Assembly (NCBI RefSeq): GCF_000701345.1
Contig: NZ_KL370775.1
Span: forward strand, 248,001-312,000
From: Bradyrhizobium sp. URHD0069
GTDB lineage: Bacteria; Pseudomonadota; Alphaproteobacteria; Rhizobiales; Xanthobacteraceae
Direction of reading: 5' to 3'
Length of the DNA: 64,000 nt
Below the pieces are notes generated by a model. That model did not search any database. It saw only the letters and a program-made list of their open reading frames with translations, and was not told the DNA's origin. The translations under genes were made by a program, and so were the position numbers. Shown here in pieces: positions 26,901-35,694 of this stretch (its first letter is position 1; every line of letters begins with the position of its first letter).

Positions 26901-28010
26901 TCATTTGAATCCCGGCGGCATTGCCCCGACTATATCAACCCCGGGCCGGGCGGCTACTTCCTTGCCTCCGCTGAAGGCCGCCACCAGTCGCTCCAGCGAC
27001 GGTGAAAGGCTGTCGGCAGGAACGATGGCCTCGGCCTGCGGCAGTTCAGCCGTGCGATGGCATGCAGTGGCATGTCCAGCCGCATCAGCCAGCAATTGCG
27101 GCGGCTCCACGCGGCAGCGCTCGATCACGTAAGGGCAGCGCGTATGAAAGCGGCAGCCCGGCGGCGGATTGAGCGCGCTGGGCATCTCACCCTGCAACAG
27201 AATGCGGCTGCGCTTTGCCCGCGGTTTGGGCACCGGGATCGCCGACAGCAGCGCGCGGCTGCAAGGGTGACGGGGCGAGGCAAACAGCGCCTGCGCATCC
27301 GCGGTCTCGACGATGCCCCCGAGGTTCATCACCGCGACACGGTCGGCAATGTGTTTCACGACCGCAAGGTCATGCGAGACGAAGATATAGGCGAGGCCAA
27401 GCCGGTCCTGCAGATCGCGCAGCAGGTTCAGGATTTGCGACCGGATCGAGACATCCAGCGCCGACACCGGCTCGTCGCAGATGATGAGTTTTGGTTCGAC
27501 CGCCAGTGCGCGAGCAATGGCGATGCGCTGGCGCTGGCCGCCGGAAAATTCGTGCGGGTAGCGGCGCGCGAAGCGCGGCTCCAGCCCGACCAGACGCAAC
27601 AGTTCCTCGACGCGTTCGCGACGGCCGGAGGCCGGCACGAGATCATGCAGCCCGAGGGGCTCACTCAGGATCTGGCTGACAGTCATGCGCGGGTTGAGCG
27701 ACGCATAAGGGTCCTGGAAGATGATCTGCGCGTCGCGGCGGAAGGCACGCAATTGGTTTGCGTCCAGCGCGAGCAGATCGCGCCCCTCGAAGCGGATGCG
27801 GCCGGCATCCGGCTCGATCAGCCGCAGCACCAGTCGGCTCACGGTCGATTTGCCGCAGCCGGATTCACCAACCAGCGCCAGCGTCTTGCCGGCATCGACG
27901 CTGAAGCTGACGCCGTCCACCGCCTTGATGAAGGCGGTGGGCCGGCCGAACAGCGAACGGTCGGCGACGAAATGCTTTACGAGATCTTCGACTTCGAGCA
28001 GGGCGGTCAC
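26901..28010 (-). CDS. Peptide ABC transporter ATP-binding protein, DppF-like (system 1)
   Basis: A 369-residue ATPase. It shows Walker A GESGCGKST, IIFQDPYASLNPR, signature FSGGQRQR, Walker B IICDEPVSALD and switch His in FVSHDLAVV. The C-terminal oligopeptide-type extension carries PPPGCRFHTRCPYVIERC, a Cys cluster seen in DppD/OppD-type subunits. I start at GTG 28010, which overlaps the previous stop (GTGA); the 42-codon upstream extension is shadow sequence in that gene. About 45 residues follow the Cys motif, longer than usual. Confidence 0.92.
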   Translation of the reverse strand: MTALLEVEDLVKHFVADRSLFGRPTAFIKAVDGVSFSVDAGKTLALVGESGCGKSTVSRLVLRLIEPDAGRIRFEGRDLLALDANQLRAFRRDAQIIFQDPYASLNPRMTVSQILSEPLGLHDLVPASGRRERVEELLRLVGLEPRFARRYPHEFSGGQRQRIAIARALAVEPKLIICDEPVSALDVSIRSQILNLLRDLQDRLGLAYIFVSHDLAVVKHIADRVAVMNLGGIVETADAQALFASPRHPCSRALLSAIPVPKPRAKRSRILLQGEMPSALNPPPGCRFHTRCPYVIERCRVEPPQLLADAAGHATACHRTAELPQAEAIVPADSLSPSLERLVAAFSGGKEVAARPGVDIVGAMPPGFK

Positions 28011-28996
28011 GACACCAGCCTCTCCAGCGGGGCCTTGATGCAGCGCGACCAGTGGGTGGGGCTCAATGCCAGCATCGGCGGTGGCGCCGCGACGCAAGCT
28101 TCGCCGACGAACGGACAACGCGAGGCGAAGCGGCAACCGGATGGCGGCTTCGTCATGTTCGGAACCATGCCTTCGATGGTGGCAAGATGCGAAGCGCCGC
28201 GATCAAGCCGCGGGATCGAGCCGAGCAGGCCGACGGTGTAGGGATGCTGGGGTGATGCGAACAATTCATCGACCGGGGCGCGTTCGACGATCTCGCCGGC
28301 ATACATCACCGCCACCTCGTCGCAGACCTCGGCGACTACGCCTAGATCGTGAGTAATCAGAATGATCGCCGCCCCGCTGGCCGCCTTCAGCTCGCGCATC
28401 AAATCCAGGATTTGCGCCTGCAAGGTGACGTCGAGCGCGGTGGTGGGTTCGTCGGCGATCAAGAGCATGGGATCGCAGGCCAGCGCCATCGCGATCATGA
28501 CGCGCTGGCGCATGCCGCCCGAGAGCTTGTGCGGATATTCGTCGATGCGCCGTTCCGGCGAGGGGATGTGAACGCGGCGCAAGAGTTCGATGGCGCGCTC
28601 GCGCGCCTTGCGTCGCGACCCGCCGCGATGCCGCAGGATGGTCTCGGTGATCTGCTCGCCAATCGTGAAACTCGGATTGAGCGACGTCATCGGCTCCTGA
28701 AAAATCATCGCCAGGCGGTTGCCGCGGAGGTCCCGCAGGGTCTCGTCGGGCACATCAAGCAGATCTAAGCCGTCGAACCGGATCGAACCTGTGACGTCAG
28801 CGGTTTGTTTCGACAGCAGTCCCATGATGGCGAGCGAGGTCACGCTTTTGCCGCAGCCGGATTCGCCGACCAATCCGAGCGTTGCGCCGTTGGCGACGCT
28901 GAGATCGACGCGGTCGACCGCGTGCGTGGTACGGCCGTCGTCGCCGCGAAAGGTAACCCGCAAGCCTTCGATTTCGATCAACGGGCTTTCGGTCAT
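28007..28996 (-). CDS. Peptide ABC transporter ATP-binding protein, DppD-like (system 1)
   Basis: A 329-residue ATPase, partner of the following DppF-like gene. Motifs are Walker A GESGCGKS (about residues 43-50), MIFQEPMTSLNP, signature LSGGMRQR, Walker B LLIADEPTTALD, and switch His in LITHDLGVV. The C-terminus has the GCRFASRCPFVGEAC cluster typical of the oligopeptide-transport C-terminal domain. ATG 28996 overlaps the DUF1028 stop (ATGA), showing that peptide ATPase and DUF1028 are translationally coupled. A longer frame reaching 29185 is antisense-like Arg-rich noise. Confidence 0.93.
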   Translation of the reverse strand: MTESPLIEIEGLRVTFRGDDGRTTHAVDRVDLSVANGATLGLVGESGCGKSVTSLAIMGLLSKQTADVTGSIRFDGLDLLDVPDETLRDLRGNRLAMIFQEPMTSLNPSFTIGEQITETILRHRGGSRRKARERAIELLRRVHIPSPERRIDEYPHKLSGGMRQRVMIAMALACDPMLLIADEPTTALDVTLQAQILDLMRELKAASGAAIILITHDLGVVAEVCDEVAVMYAGEIVERAPVDELFASPQHPYTVGLLGSIPRLDRGASHLATIEGMVPNMTKPPSGCRFASRCPFVGEACVAAPPPMLALSPTHWSRCIKAPLERLVS

Positions 28997-29703
28997 CGTT
29001 CGCCCGCAATCGCCGCTTCGATCCCGGCGTCGATGGTCGCGCGATCGGTAATCCCGGCGGGGTTCATGCGAGTCGGGAGATACTTTCGGAAATGCACCCA
29101 GCGCTCGCGGCTCACCTGCTCGAGACGTTCGAGTTCGGTAAGCGGATCGTTGTGGTCGTCGACGCGCAGATCGAGCGCCGCCCATTCTTCGTCACCGTAG
29201 ATCAGAAGTGCCGCCGATTGCTTGCCGCGCTTGTCTCCGCCAGCGGCTTCGCCGGCGCGCATCGCCGCGATCAGCCGCCGTGCGAACGGAAGCTTTTCGT
29301 TCGCGACGTAGGCCTTCGCGGTATCGTCCAGCACGCGGGCGCCCGCAAGCATGTTACCGGCGATCGAAAAGCCGCTGCCCTCGATATGCCCGCACCATTC
29401 GATGCATTCGCGCCCGGTATGCGAAGCGATGCCGCCGCTGGCGTCCATGATATGAAGTTGCCGGGCCTTGCGTCCCGGGTCCGCTGCAATCACGGTCTCA
29501 ACCACGTCGTGCGCGCTGCGCCCTTCGCGCAGCAGCCTTACACCATCGATGCCGTAATAGGGATTGACCAGCGCCTGCGTCGCAATGGCGCCCATACCGG
29601 CGGCGATATGCGGCACGTGCGCGCCCGCCGCGAAGAATCGTGTCGCGACCGCTATCCCGAACTGGCCGGTTGAGTCGTCTCGGGCGATAATCGACCAGGT
29701 CAT
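28993..29703 (-). CDS. DUF1028 family protein (putative Ntn-hydrolase-like)
   Basis: A 236-residue DUF1028 member, a family often found next to peptidases and peptide transporters and suspected of having an N-terminal-nucleophile-type fold. The hallmark N-terminus TWSIIARDDSTGQFGIAVATRFFAAGAHVPH and the GSGFSIAGNMLAG segment are present. No signal peptide is visible, so it acts in the cytosol. It lies eight bases after the gamma-glutamyltransferase and overlaps the next ATPase, embedding it within the transporter operon. It probably cleaves or modifies an imported peptide-like compound; no reaction is established. Confidence 0.85.
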   Translation of the reverse strand: MTWSIIARDDSTGQFGIAVATRFFAAGAHVPHIAAGMGAIATQALVNPYYGIDGVRLLREGRSAHDVVETVIAADPGRKARQLHIMDASGGIASHTGRECIEWCGHIEGSGFSIAGNMLAGARVLDDTAKAYVANEKLPFARRLIAAMRAGEAAGGDKRGKQSAALLIYGDEEWAALDLRVDDHNDPLTELERLEQVSRERWVHFRKYLPTRMNPAGITDRATIDAGIEAAIAGER

Positions 29704-29711
29704 CTCAGCCC

Positions 29712-31514
29712 CTACCGTCCGGCGGCATAGCCCTGCATCCCGCGGGGATTGGCGGCGGCGCGCCGGCGGCGGCCGACCTTCGAGGCGGCGGTGAGACGGC
29801 CTTCCGACCAGTCGGGTCCGGTCTCGACGATATGACCGCGGCTCTTGAGCGTATCAACGGTCGCCTTCGGCACACGGTTCTCGACCACCAGCACGCCGGG
29901 CCGCGCCGTGCGCGGCCAGAACGAAATCGGGAAATGCTCGGAATGCCACGCCGGCGCGTCGATCGCTTCCTGCAGATTGAGCTTGGCATGAACGTGCCGC
30001 AGAAAGAATTGCGTGTTCCATTGATCCTGCTGATCGCCGCCCGGCGAGCCCCAGGCCAGATACGGCTCGCCATCGCGCAGCGCCATGGTCGGACTGAGCG
30101 TGGTGCGTGGCCGCTTGCCTGGCGCCAGTGCCGCGGGGTGATTTTCCTCAAGCCAGAACATCTGCGCGCGGCTGCCGAGGCAGAAGCCGAGCTCCGGAAT
30201 CACCGGCGACGATTGCAGCCAGCCGCCGGACGGCGTCGCTGAAATCATGTTGCCGGCCTGGTCGATGATATCGAAATGCACGGTGTCGCCGCTCACCTCG
30301 CCGAACCGGCCGACCGTGGGTTCGCCGGCGCCCATCGCACCGACCGCCTCGCGCTGGCCTTCCTGCCGGCGCAGTTTTACAATCGAACCGAAACCTTCGA
30401 CCGAGCCGGGGACGAAGTCGAGTGACGCTCTGTCCGAGATCAGCTTGCGGCGCGCGTCATTGTAGGCATCCGACAACAGCGTCGCGATTGGGATTTCGCT
30501 AAAGTGCGGATCGCCATAGAATTTTTCGCGGTCGGCAAAGGCGAGCTTGGCGCATTCGACCTGCAGATGAATGAACTCCGGGCCAGCGGGATCGAGCCCG
30601 TCGAGTTCGAATCCCTTCAGGAGCGCAAGCTGCTGCAGCATCACCGGACCCTGGCTCCAGACCCCGGGCTTGCAGACGGTGTAGCGGCCATAGTCGTAGG
30701 TCAGCGGCGCTTCGACGCTCGGCTGCCAGCGTGCCATGTCATCGGCGCGTAGCACGCCGCGATGCGGCGAGCCGCTGACGTCCATGATCTCCTGCGTGCG
30801 GCAGAACTTGTCGATCGCCTCGGCGACGAAGCCGTGCGACCAGGCTTTGCGCGCGCGCTCGATCTGCGCGACGCGATCAGAACCGGCGCTTTCGGCTTCC
30901 TTCAGGATGCGGGCATAGGTTTCTGAGAGCGTCTTGTTGGTGAAGAGCGTGCCGGGCTTTGGCACTTCGTTGTTCGGCAGATAGACCGCGGCCGATGTGC
31001 TCCAGTGCTTGCGGAACAGCTGTTCCACCGTCGCAATCGTGGCGGCGGCGCGCTCCACCAGCGGGTAGCCGTCGCGCGCATAGGCGATGGCCGGCTCGAG
31101 CACGTCGCGCAGCCGCAGCGTGCCGTAATCGCGCAGCAGCAGCATCCAGGATTCGAACGTGCCGGGAACGCAGGCGGCGAGCAGGCCCGTGCCGGGCACC
31201 ATCTCCAGGCCTTCGCTGCGGTAATGCGCGATGGTTGCGCCCGACGGCGCGGGGCCCTGGCCGCAAATCACTTCGGTGCGGCCGCGTTTGGTGTCGTGCA
31301 CGATGATCGGCACGTCGCCGCCGGGGCCGTTCAAATGCGGCTCCACGACCTGCAGCGTAAACGCGGTGGCGACACCGGCGTCGAATGCATTACCGCCTTT
31401 TTCCAACGTAGCCATCCCGATCGCGGTGGCGATCCAGTGGGTGGACGTCACGACCCCAAAAGTGCCTTCGATTTCCGGCCTGGTCGTGAACGGATCGGGA
31501 TTGATGTTGCTCAT
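29712..31514 (-). CDS. Gamma-glutamyltransferase family protein
   Basis: A 600-residue Ntn-hydrolase proenzyme of the GGT family. Autoprocessing would occur before Thr411 in SGDTVHFDIIDQAGN, giving large and small subunits. The N-terminal GGNAFDAGVATAFTLQVVEPH and the downstream GGWLQSSPVIPELGF and SPGGDQQDQWNTQFFL are further family landmarks. No signal peptide is present, unlike the periplasmic E. coli enzyme, so the substrate must be imported. It would transfer or hydrolyse gamma-glutamyl groups. ATG 31514 is preferred over an extension into repeat-like upstream DNA. It sits exactly between the two peptide transporters. Confidence 0.93.
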   Translation of the reverse strand: MSNINPDPFTTRPEIEGTFGVVTSTHWIATAIGMATLEKGGNAFDAGVATAFTLQVVEPHLNGPGGDVPIIVHDTKRGRTEVICGQGPAPSGATIAHYRSEGLEMVPGTGLLAACVPGTFESWMLLLRDYGTLRLRDVLEPAIAYARDGYPLVERAAATIATVEQLFRKHWSTSAAVYLPNNEVPKPGTLFTNKTLSETYARILKEAESAGSDRVAQIERARKAWSHGFVAEAIDKFCRTQEIMDVSGSPHRGVLRADDMARWQPSVEAPLTYDYGRYTVCKPGVWSQGPVMLQQLALLKGFELDGLDPAGPEFIHLQVECAKLAFADREKFYGDPHFSEIPIATLLSDAYNDARRKLISDRASLDFVPGSVEGFGSIVKLRRQEGQREAVGAMGAGEPTVGRFGEVSGDTVHFDIIDQAGNMISATPSGGWLQSSPVIPELGFCLGSRAQMFWLEENHPAALAPGKRPRTTLSPTMALRDGEPYLAWGSPGGDQQDQWNTQFFLRHVHAKLNLQEAIDAPAWHSEHFPISFWPRTARPGVLVVENRVPKATVDTLKSRGHIVETGPDWSEGRLTAASKVGRRRRAAANPRGMQGYAAGR

Positions 31515-31610
31515 GTGAATCCATCGTTGGGCTGTGGGCGGGCGCACTTGACCACAGCCAAGGCGGCCTGCCAACCGGCCCGCTGCAATGCCTCGCTCTC
31601 ATTATCGTCA

Positions 31611-32612
31611 TTATGCCGGCACAGTGGCATGGATGGGATTGTTGACGGCGTGGCAGGCGACGCCGTCGATCAATGCGGGGGTCTGCTTGCGGCAGAGGTC
31701 GAACGCCAGCGGGCAGCGCGGATTGAAGGCGCAGCCGGGCGGCGGGTCGATCGGGTTGGGGATTTCGCCCTTGACGGGAATCCGCTGGCGGCCGGACATC
31801 GAGAGATCGGGCACCGCGCCCAGCAGCATCTTCGTGTAGGGCATCCGCGGGCGGCTGAACAGTTCGCGCCCCTCGGCGATCTCGACGATGCGGCCGAGAT
31901 ACATCACGCCGATGCGGCTCGCCATGTGCCGGACCACGGCCAGGTTGTGGCTGATGAACAGGTAGGTCAGGCCGAACTTGTCCTGCAGGTCGCGCATCAG
32001 GTTCAGAATCTGCGCCTGCACGGAGACATCGAGCGCCGAGGTCGGCTCGTCGCAAACGATGAACTCGGCCTCAGAGGCCAGCGCCCGCGCGATCGCGATC
32101 CTTTGCCGCTGACCGCCGGAAAACTCGTGCGGATACTTCGCACCGTCATCGGCATGCAGGCCGACCAGATTCAACAATTCGCCGACCCGCGCCTGGATGT
32201 TGCGCTCGCCCTGGATCAGATCGAAGGCGCGGATAGGTTCGGCGACGATCCCATCGACCCGAAAGCGCGGATTGAGGCTCGCATAGGGGTCCTGGAAAAT
32301 CATCTGAATGCGGCGACGCAGCCGCTGGCGCGTCTGCAACTGCCTGGGGTCGCTCATCGACACGCCATCGATGATCACTTCGCCCGAGGTCGGCGGCAAC
32401 AGCCCAACCACCATCCGGGCCACGGTCGTCTTTCCCGAGCCGGATTCGCCGACCAGCGCAAAAGTCTCGCCCTTGGCGATGTCGAAGGTGACGCCGTCGA
32501 CCGCTTTCAGAAACTCAAGGTGACCGCCTTCGAGCATCCGGTTGAGCCATGGCTTTGAGACGTCGAATACCCGGCGCAGATTTCTGACGTCGACAAAGGG
32601 CGCTGATGTCAT
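31611..32612 (-). CDS. Peptide ABC transporter ATP-binding protein, DppF-like (system 2)
   Basis: A 333-residue ATPase with Walker A GESGSGKTT, IQMIFQDPYASLNPRF, signature FSGGQRQR, Walker B FIVCDEPTSALD and switch His in FISHNLAVV. The C-terminal Cys motif PPPGCAFNPRCPLAFDLC is present. The ATG overlaps the stop of the DppD-like gene by four bases. A 96-base gap separates its stop from the GGT gene, the only sizeable gap in this half of the array besides the one after the binding protein. It powers the second peptide importer. Confidence 0.94.
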   Translation of the reverse strand: MTSAPFVDVRNLRRVFDVSKPWLNRMLEGGHLEFLKAVDGVTFDIAKGETFALVGESGSGKTTVARMVVGLLPPTSGEVIIDGVSMSDPRQLQTRQRLRRRIQMIFQDPYASLNPRFRVDGIVAEPIRAFDLIQGERNIQARVGELLNLVGLHADDGAKYPHEFSGGQRQRIAIARALASEAEFIVCDEPTSALDVSVQAQILNLMRDLQDKFGLTYLFISHNLAVVRHMASRIGVMYLGRIVEIAEGRELFSRPRMPYTKMLLGAVPDLSMSGRQRIPVKGEIPNPIDPPPGCAFNPRCPLAFDLCRKQTPALIDGVACHAVNNPIHATVPA

Positions 32613-33595
32613 GCCGCAGTATCCTTCGCGGCGGCGTCATAGAGATGGCAGGCGACGGCTTGTGTGCCGTGCTTGATCTGCTCAGGCCGTTCGATCCGGC
32701 AGCGATCGAACGCGAACGCACACCGCGGATTGAACGAGCAGCCCGGCGGGATCGCAGAAAGCCGCGGCATCGAGCCGGGAATCTGCACCAGACGCGCGGC
32801 GTCGCCGGAGAGCGTCGGGATCGCGCCCATCAAACCCTTGGCATATGGATGCAGCGGGTTCTGCACGACGTCCAGCACCGGGCCGATTTCGGCGATACGC
32901 CCGGAATACATCACCGCGACGCGGTCGGAGGTTTCGGCGATCACGCCCATGTCGTGGGTTACGAGCATCACGGCGGTGCCGTGGTCGCGTCCAAGGCGCT
33001 TGATCAGCGAGATGATCTGCGCCTGCACGGAAACGTCGAGCGCCGTGGTCGGCTCGTCCGCGATGATCAATTCGGGCTCGGCGCAAATCGCCAGCGCGAT
33101 CACGACGCGCTGGCGCATGCCGCCGGAAAATTCATGCGGATAGGCATCGACGCGCTTTTCGGGCGCGGGAATGCCGACCTCGGCCAACAGATCGACGGCG
33201 CGCCTGCGCGCAGCCGATTCGGTGAGATTGAGATGGGTTTTGATGGTTTCGACCAACTGATCGCCGATCCGGTATAGTGGATTGAGGCTGGTGAGCGGGT
33301 CCTGAAAAATCATCCCGATCCGCTTGCCCCGGATCCGGCGCATTTTTTCCGGCGGCAGATTGTCGATCCGCATGCCCGACAGATAGATCTCGCCACCGGC
33401 AATGCGGCCGGGCGGATCGATCAGGCCGATCACCGCCAGGCCTGTGAGGGATTTTCCGGCCCCGGATTCGCCGACCACGCCGAGCACTTCTCCCTTGGAG
33501 ATGTCGAAGGAAATCCCGTCGATGGCGCGCAGCGTGCTGCGGCGGGTAACGAACTCCACTTGAAGATTGCGTACTGAGAGAACGGGTTCGGTCAT
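32609..33595 (-). CDS. Peptide ABC transporter ATP-binding protein, DppD-like (system 2)
   Basis: A 328-residue ATPase with Walker A GESGAGKSLT, MIFQDPLTSLNPLY, signature FSGGMRQR, Walker B LIIADEPTTALD, switch His in LVTHDMGVI and a C-terminal PPGCSFNPRCAFAFDRC cluster. ATG 33595 is chosen; the 48-codon upstream extension is shadow coding inside the permease gene. It is coupled to the following DppF by an ATGA overlap and works as its heterodimer partner. Confidence 0.94.
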   Translation of the reverse strand: MTEPVLSVRNLQVEFVTRRSTLRAIDGISFDISKGEVLGVVGESGAGKSLTGLAVIGLIDPPGRIAGGEIYLSGMRIDNLPPEKMRRIRGKRIGMIFQDPLTSLNPLYRIGDQLVETIKTHLNLTESAARRRAVDLLAEVGIPAPEKRVDAYPHEFSGGMRQRVVIALAICAEPELIIADEPTTALDVSVQAQIISLIKRLGRDHGTAVMLVTHDMGVIAETSDRVAVMYSGRIAEIGPVLDVVQNPLHPYAKGLMGAIPTLSGDAARLVQIPGSMPRLSAIPPGCSFNPRCAFAFDRCRIERPEQIKHGTQAVACHLYDAAAKDTAA

Positions 33596-33623
33596 GCGGT
33601 CCGTCTGGAAAATGCGGGGCTTG

Positions 33624-34598
33624 TCATCGCAGCTTCGGATTGAGCGCGTCGCGCAGCCAGTCGCCGAGCAGGTTGATGGAGAGGATAAGCGCCGCCAGCG
33701 CAATGCCCGGGAAGGCCACGATCCACCATTCGCCCGCAAACAGATAGTTGTTGCCGATCCGGATCAGCGTGCCCAGCGAGGGCATGGTGTCGGGCATGCC
33801 GGCTCCCAGGAACGACAACGTCGCCTCGGTGATGATCGCGAGCGCGAGATTGATGGTCGCGATCACCAGGATCGGCCCCATCGCGTTGGGCAGCACGTGA
33901 CGCAGCATGATTACCCAAGCTGGAAGACCGATCAGCTGCGCCGCCGCGACATAATCCTTGTTCTTCTCCACCATCACCGAGCCCCGCACGGTGCGTGCGT
34001 ATTGCACCCAGAAACTCAATCCGATCGCAATCACGAGTACCACCAGCGTACTCATGGCGTCGAGGCGATTGCCGAACACCGACTTGACCACGCCATTGAC
34101 GAGCAGCGCAATCAGAATGGCGGGAAAGGTGAGCTGCACGTCGGCAATGCGCATGATCAGACCGTCGACCGCGCCTCCGATATAACCGGCGATCAGTCCC
34201 AGGATGATGCCCAGCGTGCCGGAGAACAGCACGCCGAGAACACCAACCGTCAGGGAAATGCGCAAGCCATAGAGAATGGCGGAAAAGACGTCGCGGCCCT
34301 GCTCGTCGGTGCCGAGCAGGAACGGGCTTTGGCCGTCGGCGGTCCAGATCGGCGCGATGCGCGAATTCATCAGTTGAAGTTGGGCCGGATCGAACGGGTT
34401 CTGCACGGCAAGAACGGAGGCGAGTATCGCGAGCAGAAAAAACAGCACGGTCATGGCGGTCGCAACCATCGTGAGCCGGGAGCGACGAAATGAATAGAAC
34501 AGGTCGCTCTCAATGGCCCGGGCGAACCAACTTCCCGGCAAAGGACGCTTTCGCGGCGTGTCTGCTTTGGCTTGGTGCGGGACGAGAGCTTCACTCAT
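33624..34598 (-). CDS. Peptide ABC transporter permease, DppC-like (system 2)
   Basis: A 324-residue permease with a DppC-type cytoplasmic N-terminus, LLGTDEQGRDVFSAILYGLRISL, six helices and the EAA loop YVAAAQLIGLPAWVIMLRHVLPNAMGP. It starts 14 bases after its DppB partner. The C-terminus ends LGDWLRDALNPKLR, the usual family ending. Confidence 0.94.
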   Translation of the reverse strand: MSEALVPHQAKADTPRKRPLPGSWFARAIESDLFYSFRRSRLTMVATAMTVLFFLLAILASVLAVQNPFDPAQLQLMNSRIAPIWTADGQSPFLLGTDEQGRDVFSAILYGLRISLTVGVLGVLFSGTLGIILGLIAGYIGGAVDGLIMRIADVQLTFPAILIALLVNGVVKSVFGNRLDAMSTLVVLVIAIGLSFWVQYARTVRGSVMVEKNKDYVAAAQLIGLPAWVIMLRHVLPNAMGPILVIATINLALAIITEATLSFLGAGMPDTMPSLGTLIRIGNNYLFAGEWWIVAFPGIALAALILSINLLGDWLRDALNPKLR

Positions 34599-34612
34599 GC
34601 ACTATCTCGCGT

Positions 34613-35593
34613 TCAGACTGGACGGCTGATGGTCGAGCGCAGGCGCGGATCGACAACCGTGTAGAGGATATCAACCACCAAATTGATGGTGACGAAGATC
34701 AGGGACACCATCAGCAGGTAGGCCGCCATGATCGGAATATCGACATTTTGCACGGCCTGCACAAACAGCAATCCCATGCCCGGCCACTGGAATACGGTTT
34801 CGGTGATGATTGCGAATGCAATAACCAAGCCAAACTGCATGCCGGCAACCGTGATGACGGGAACCAGGGTATTCTTGAGCGCATGGCCGAAGTGAATCGC
34901 CCGTGTCGTTAATCCGCGCGCCCGTGCAAAGCGGATATAGTCGGTGCGCAGCACTTCGAGCATCTCGGCCCGCACCAGCCGCATGATCAATGTCATCTGG
35001 AACAGGCCGAGCGTGATCGAGGGCAAGATCAGCGCTTTCAGGCCTGAGATCGTCAGTAGCCCGGTGGTCCACCAGCCGATCCGCACCACTTCGCCGCGGC
35101 CAAACGACGGCAGCCAGCCCAGCGTGACGGAGAACAGATAGATCAGGAGGATACCGATCAAAAAGGTCGGCAGCGAGATTCCGATCAGCGATATGGCCTG
35201 TAATATTTTCGCAAGCAACGAGTCTCGATGCAGTGCCGAATAGACTCCCATCAGGATGCCGAAGACCATCGCGAGTATAGTGGCGCAGATAGCAAGCTCC
35301 AGTGTCGCCGGCATCCGCTCTTTCAGGAGATCCGCCACCGGCAGCCGAAACTGATAGGAGACGCCGAATTTGAACTGCGCCGCGTTGGCGAAGTAGCGCC
35401 CCAACTGCACCAGCACGGGATCGTCGAGGCCGAGCGATTGACGGATCGCTGCCCGTTCCGCAGCAGAGGTATCCATTGAGACGATCTGGTTTACGGGGTC
35501 GCCCGCGAAGCGGAACATCGAGAACGCGATGACTCCGACTGCAATCATGACGCCAATGGCTTGGATCGCCCGGCGAAGAGTGAAAGCGAGCAT
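34613..35593 (-). CDS. Peptide ABC transporter permease, DppB-like (system 2)
   Basis: A 326-residue permease with six helices. The N-terminal TLRRAIQAIGVMIAVGVIAFSMFRFAGDPV is followed by a cytoplasmic EAA loop YIRFARARGLTTRAIHFGHALKNTLVPVI. It shares only family-level similarity with system 1 DppB, so the two importers are not a recent tandem duplication. An intrinsic terminator-like hairpin separates it from the upstream binding-protein gene. Confidence 0.94.
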   Translation of the reverse strand: MLAFTLRRAIQAIGVMIAVGVIAFSMFRFAGDPVNQIVSMDTSAAERAAIRQSLGLDDPVLVQLGRYFANAAQFKFGVSYQFRLPVADLLKERMPATLELAICATILAMVFGILMGVYSALHRDSLLAKILQAISLIGISLPTFLIGILLIYLFSVTLGWLPSFGRGEVVRIGWWTTGLLTISGLKALILPSITLGLFQMTLIMRLVRAEMLEVLRTDYIRFARARGLTTRAIHFGHALKNTLVPVITVAGMQFGLVIAFAIITETVFQWPGMGLLFVQAVQNVDIPIMAAYLLMVSLIFVTINLVVDILYTVVDPRLRSTISRPV

Positions 35594-35648
35594 GTGAGCC
35601 TTTCACTTCTTTTCAGAGGCGGCGCGCTTCGTTGCGCAGCCTGAAGCG

Positions 35649-35677
35649 AAAAATCCCGGAAGCGCATGCCTCCGGGA
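35649..35677 (-). terminator. Intrinsic terminator/attenuator after the system 2 binding protein
   Basis: On the minus strand TCCCGGA and TCCGGGA pair around a 10-base loop and are followed directly by TTTTT, a classic rho-independent pattern. It lies 17 bases past the binding-protein stop and 55 bases before the permease start, so readthrough would set the ratio of binding protein to permease. Confidence 0.75.
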
Positions 35678-35694
35678 CTCCACTTTTGAGAGCC

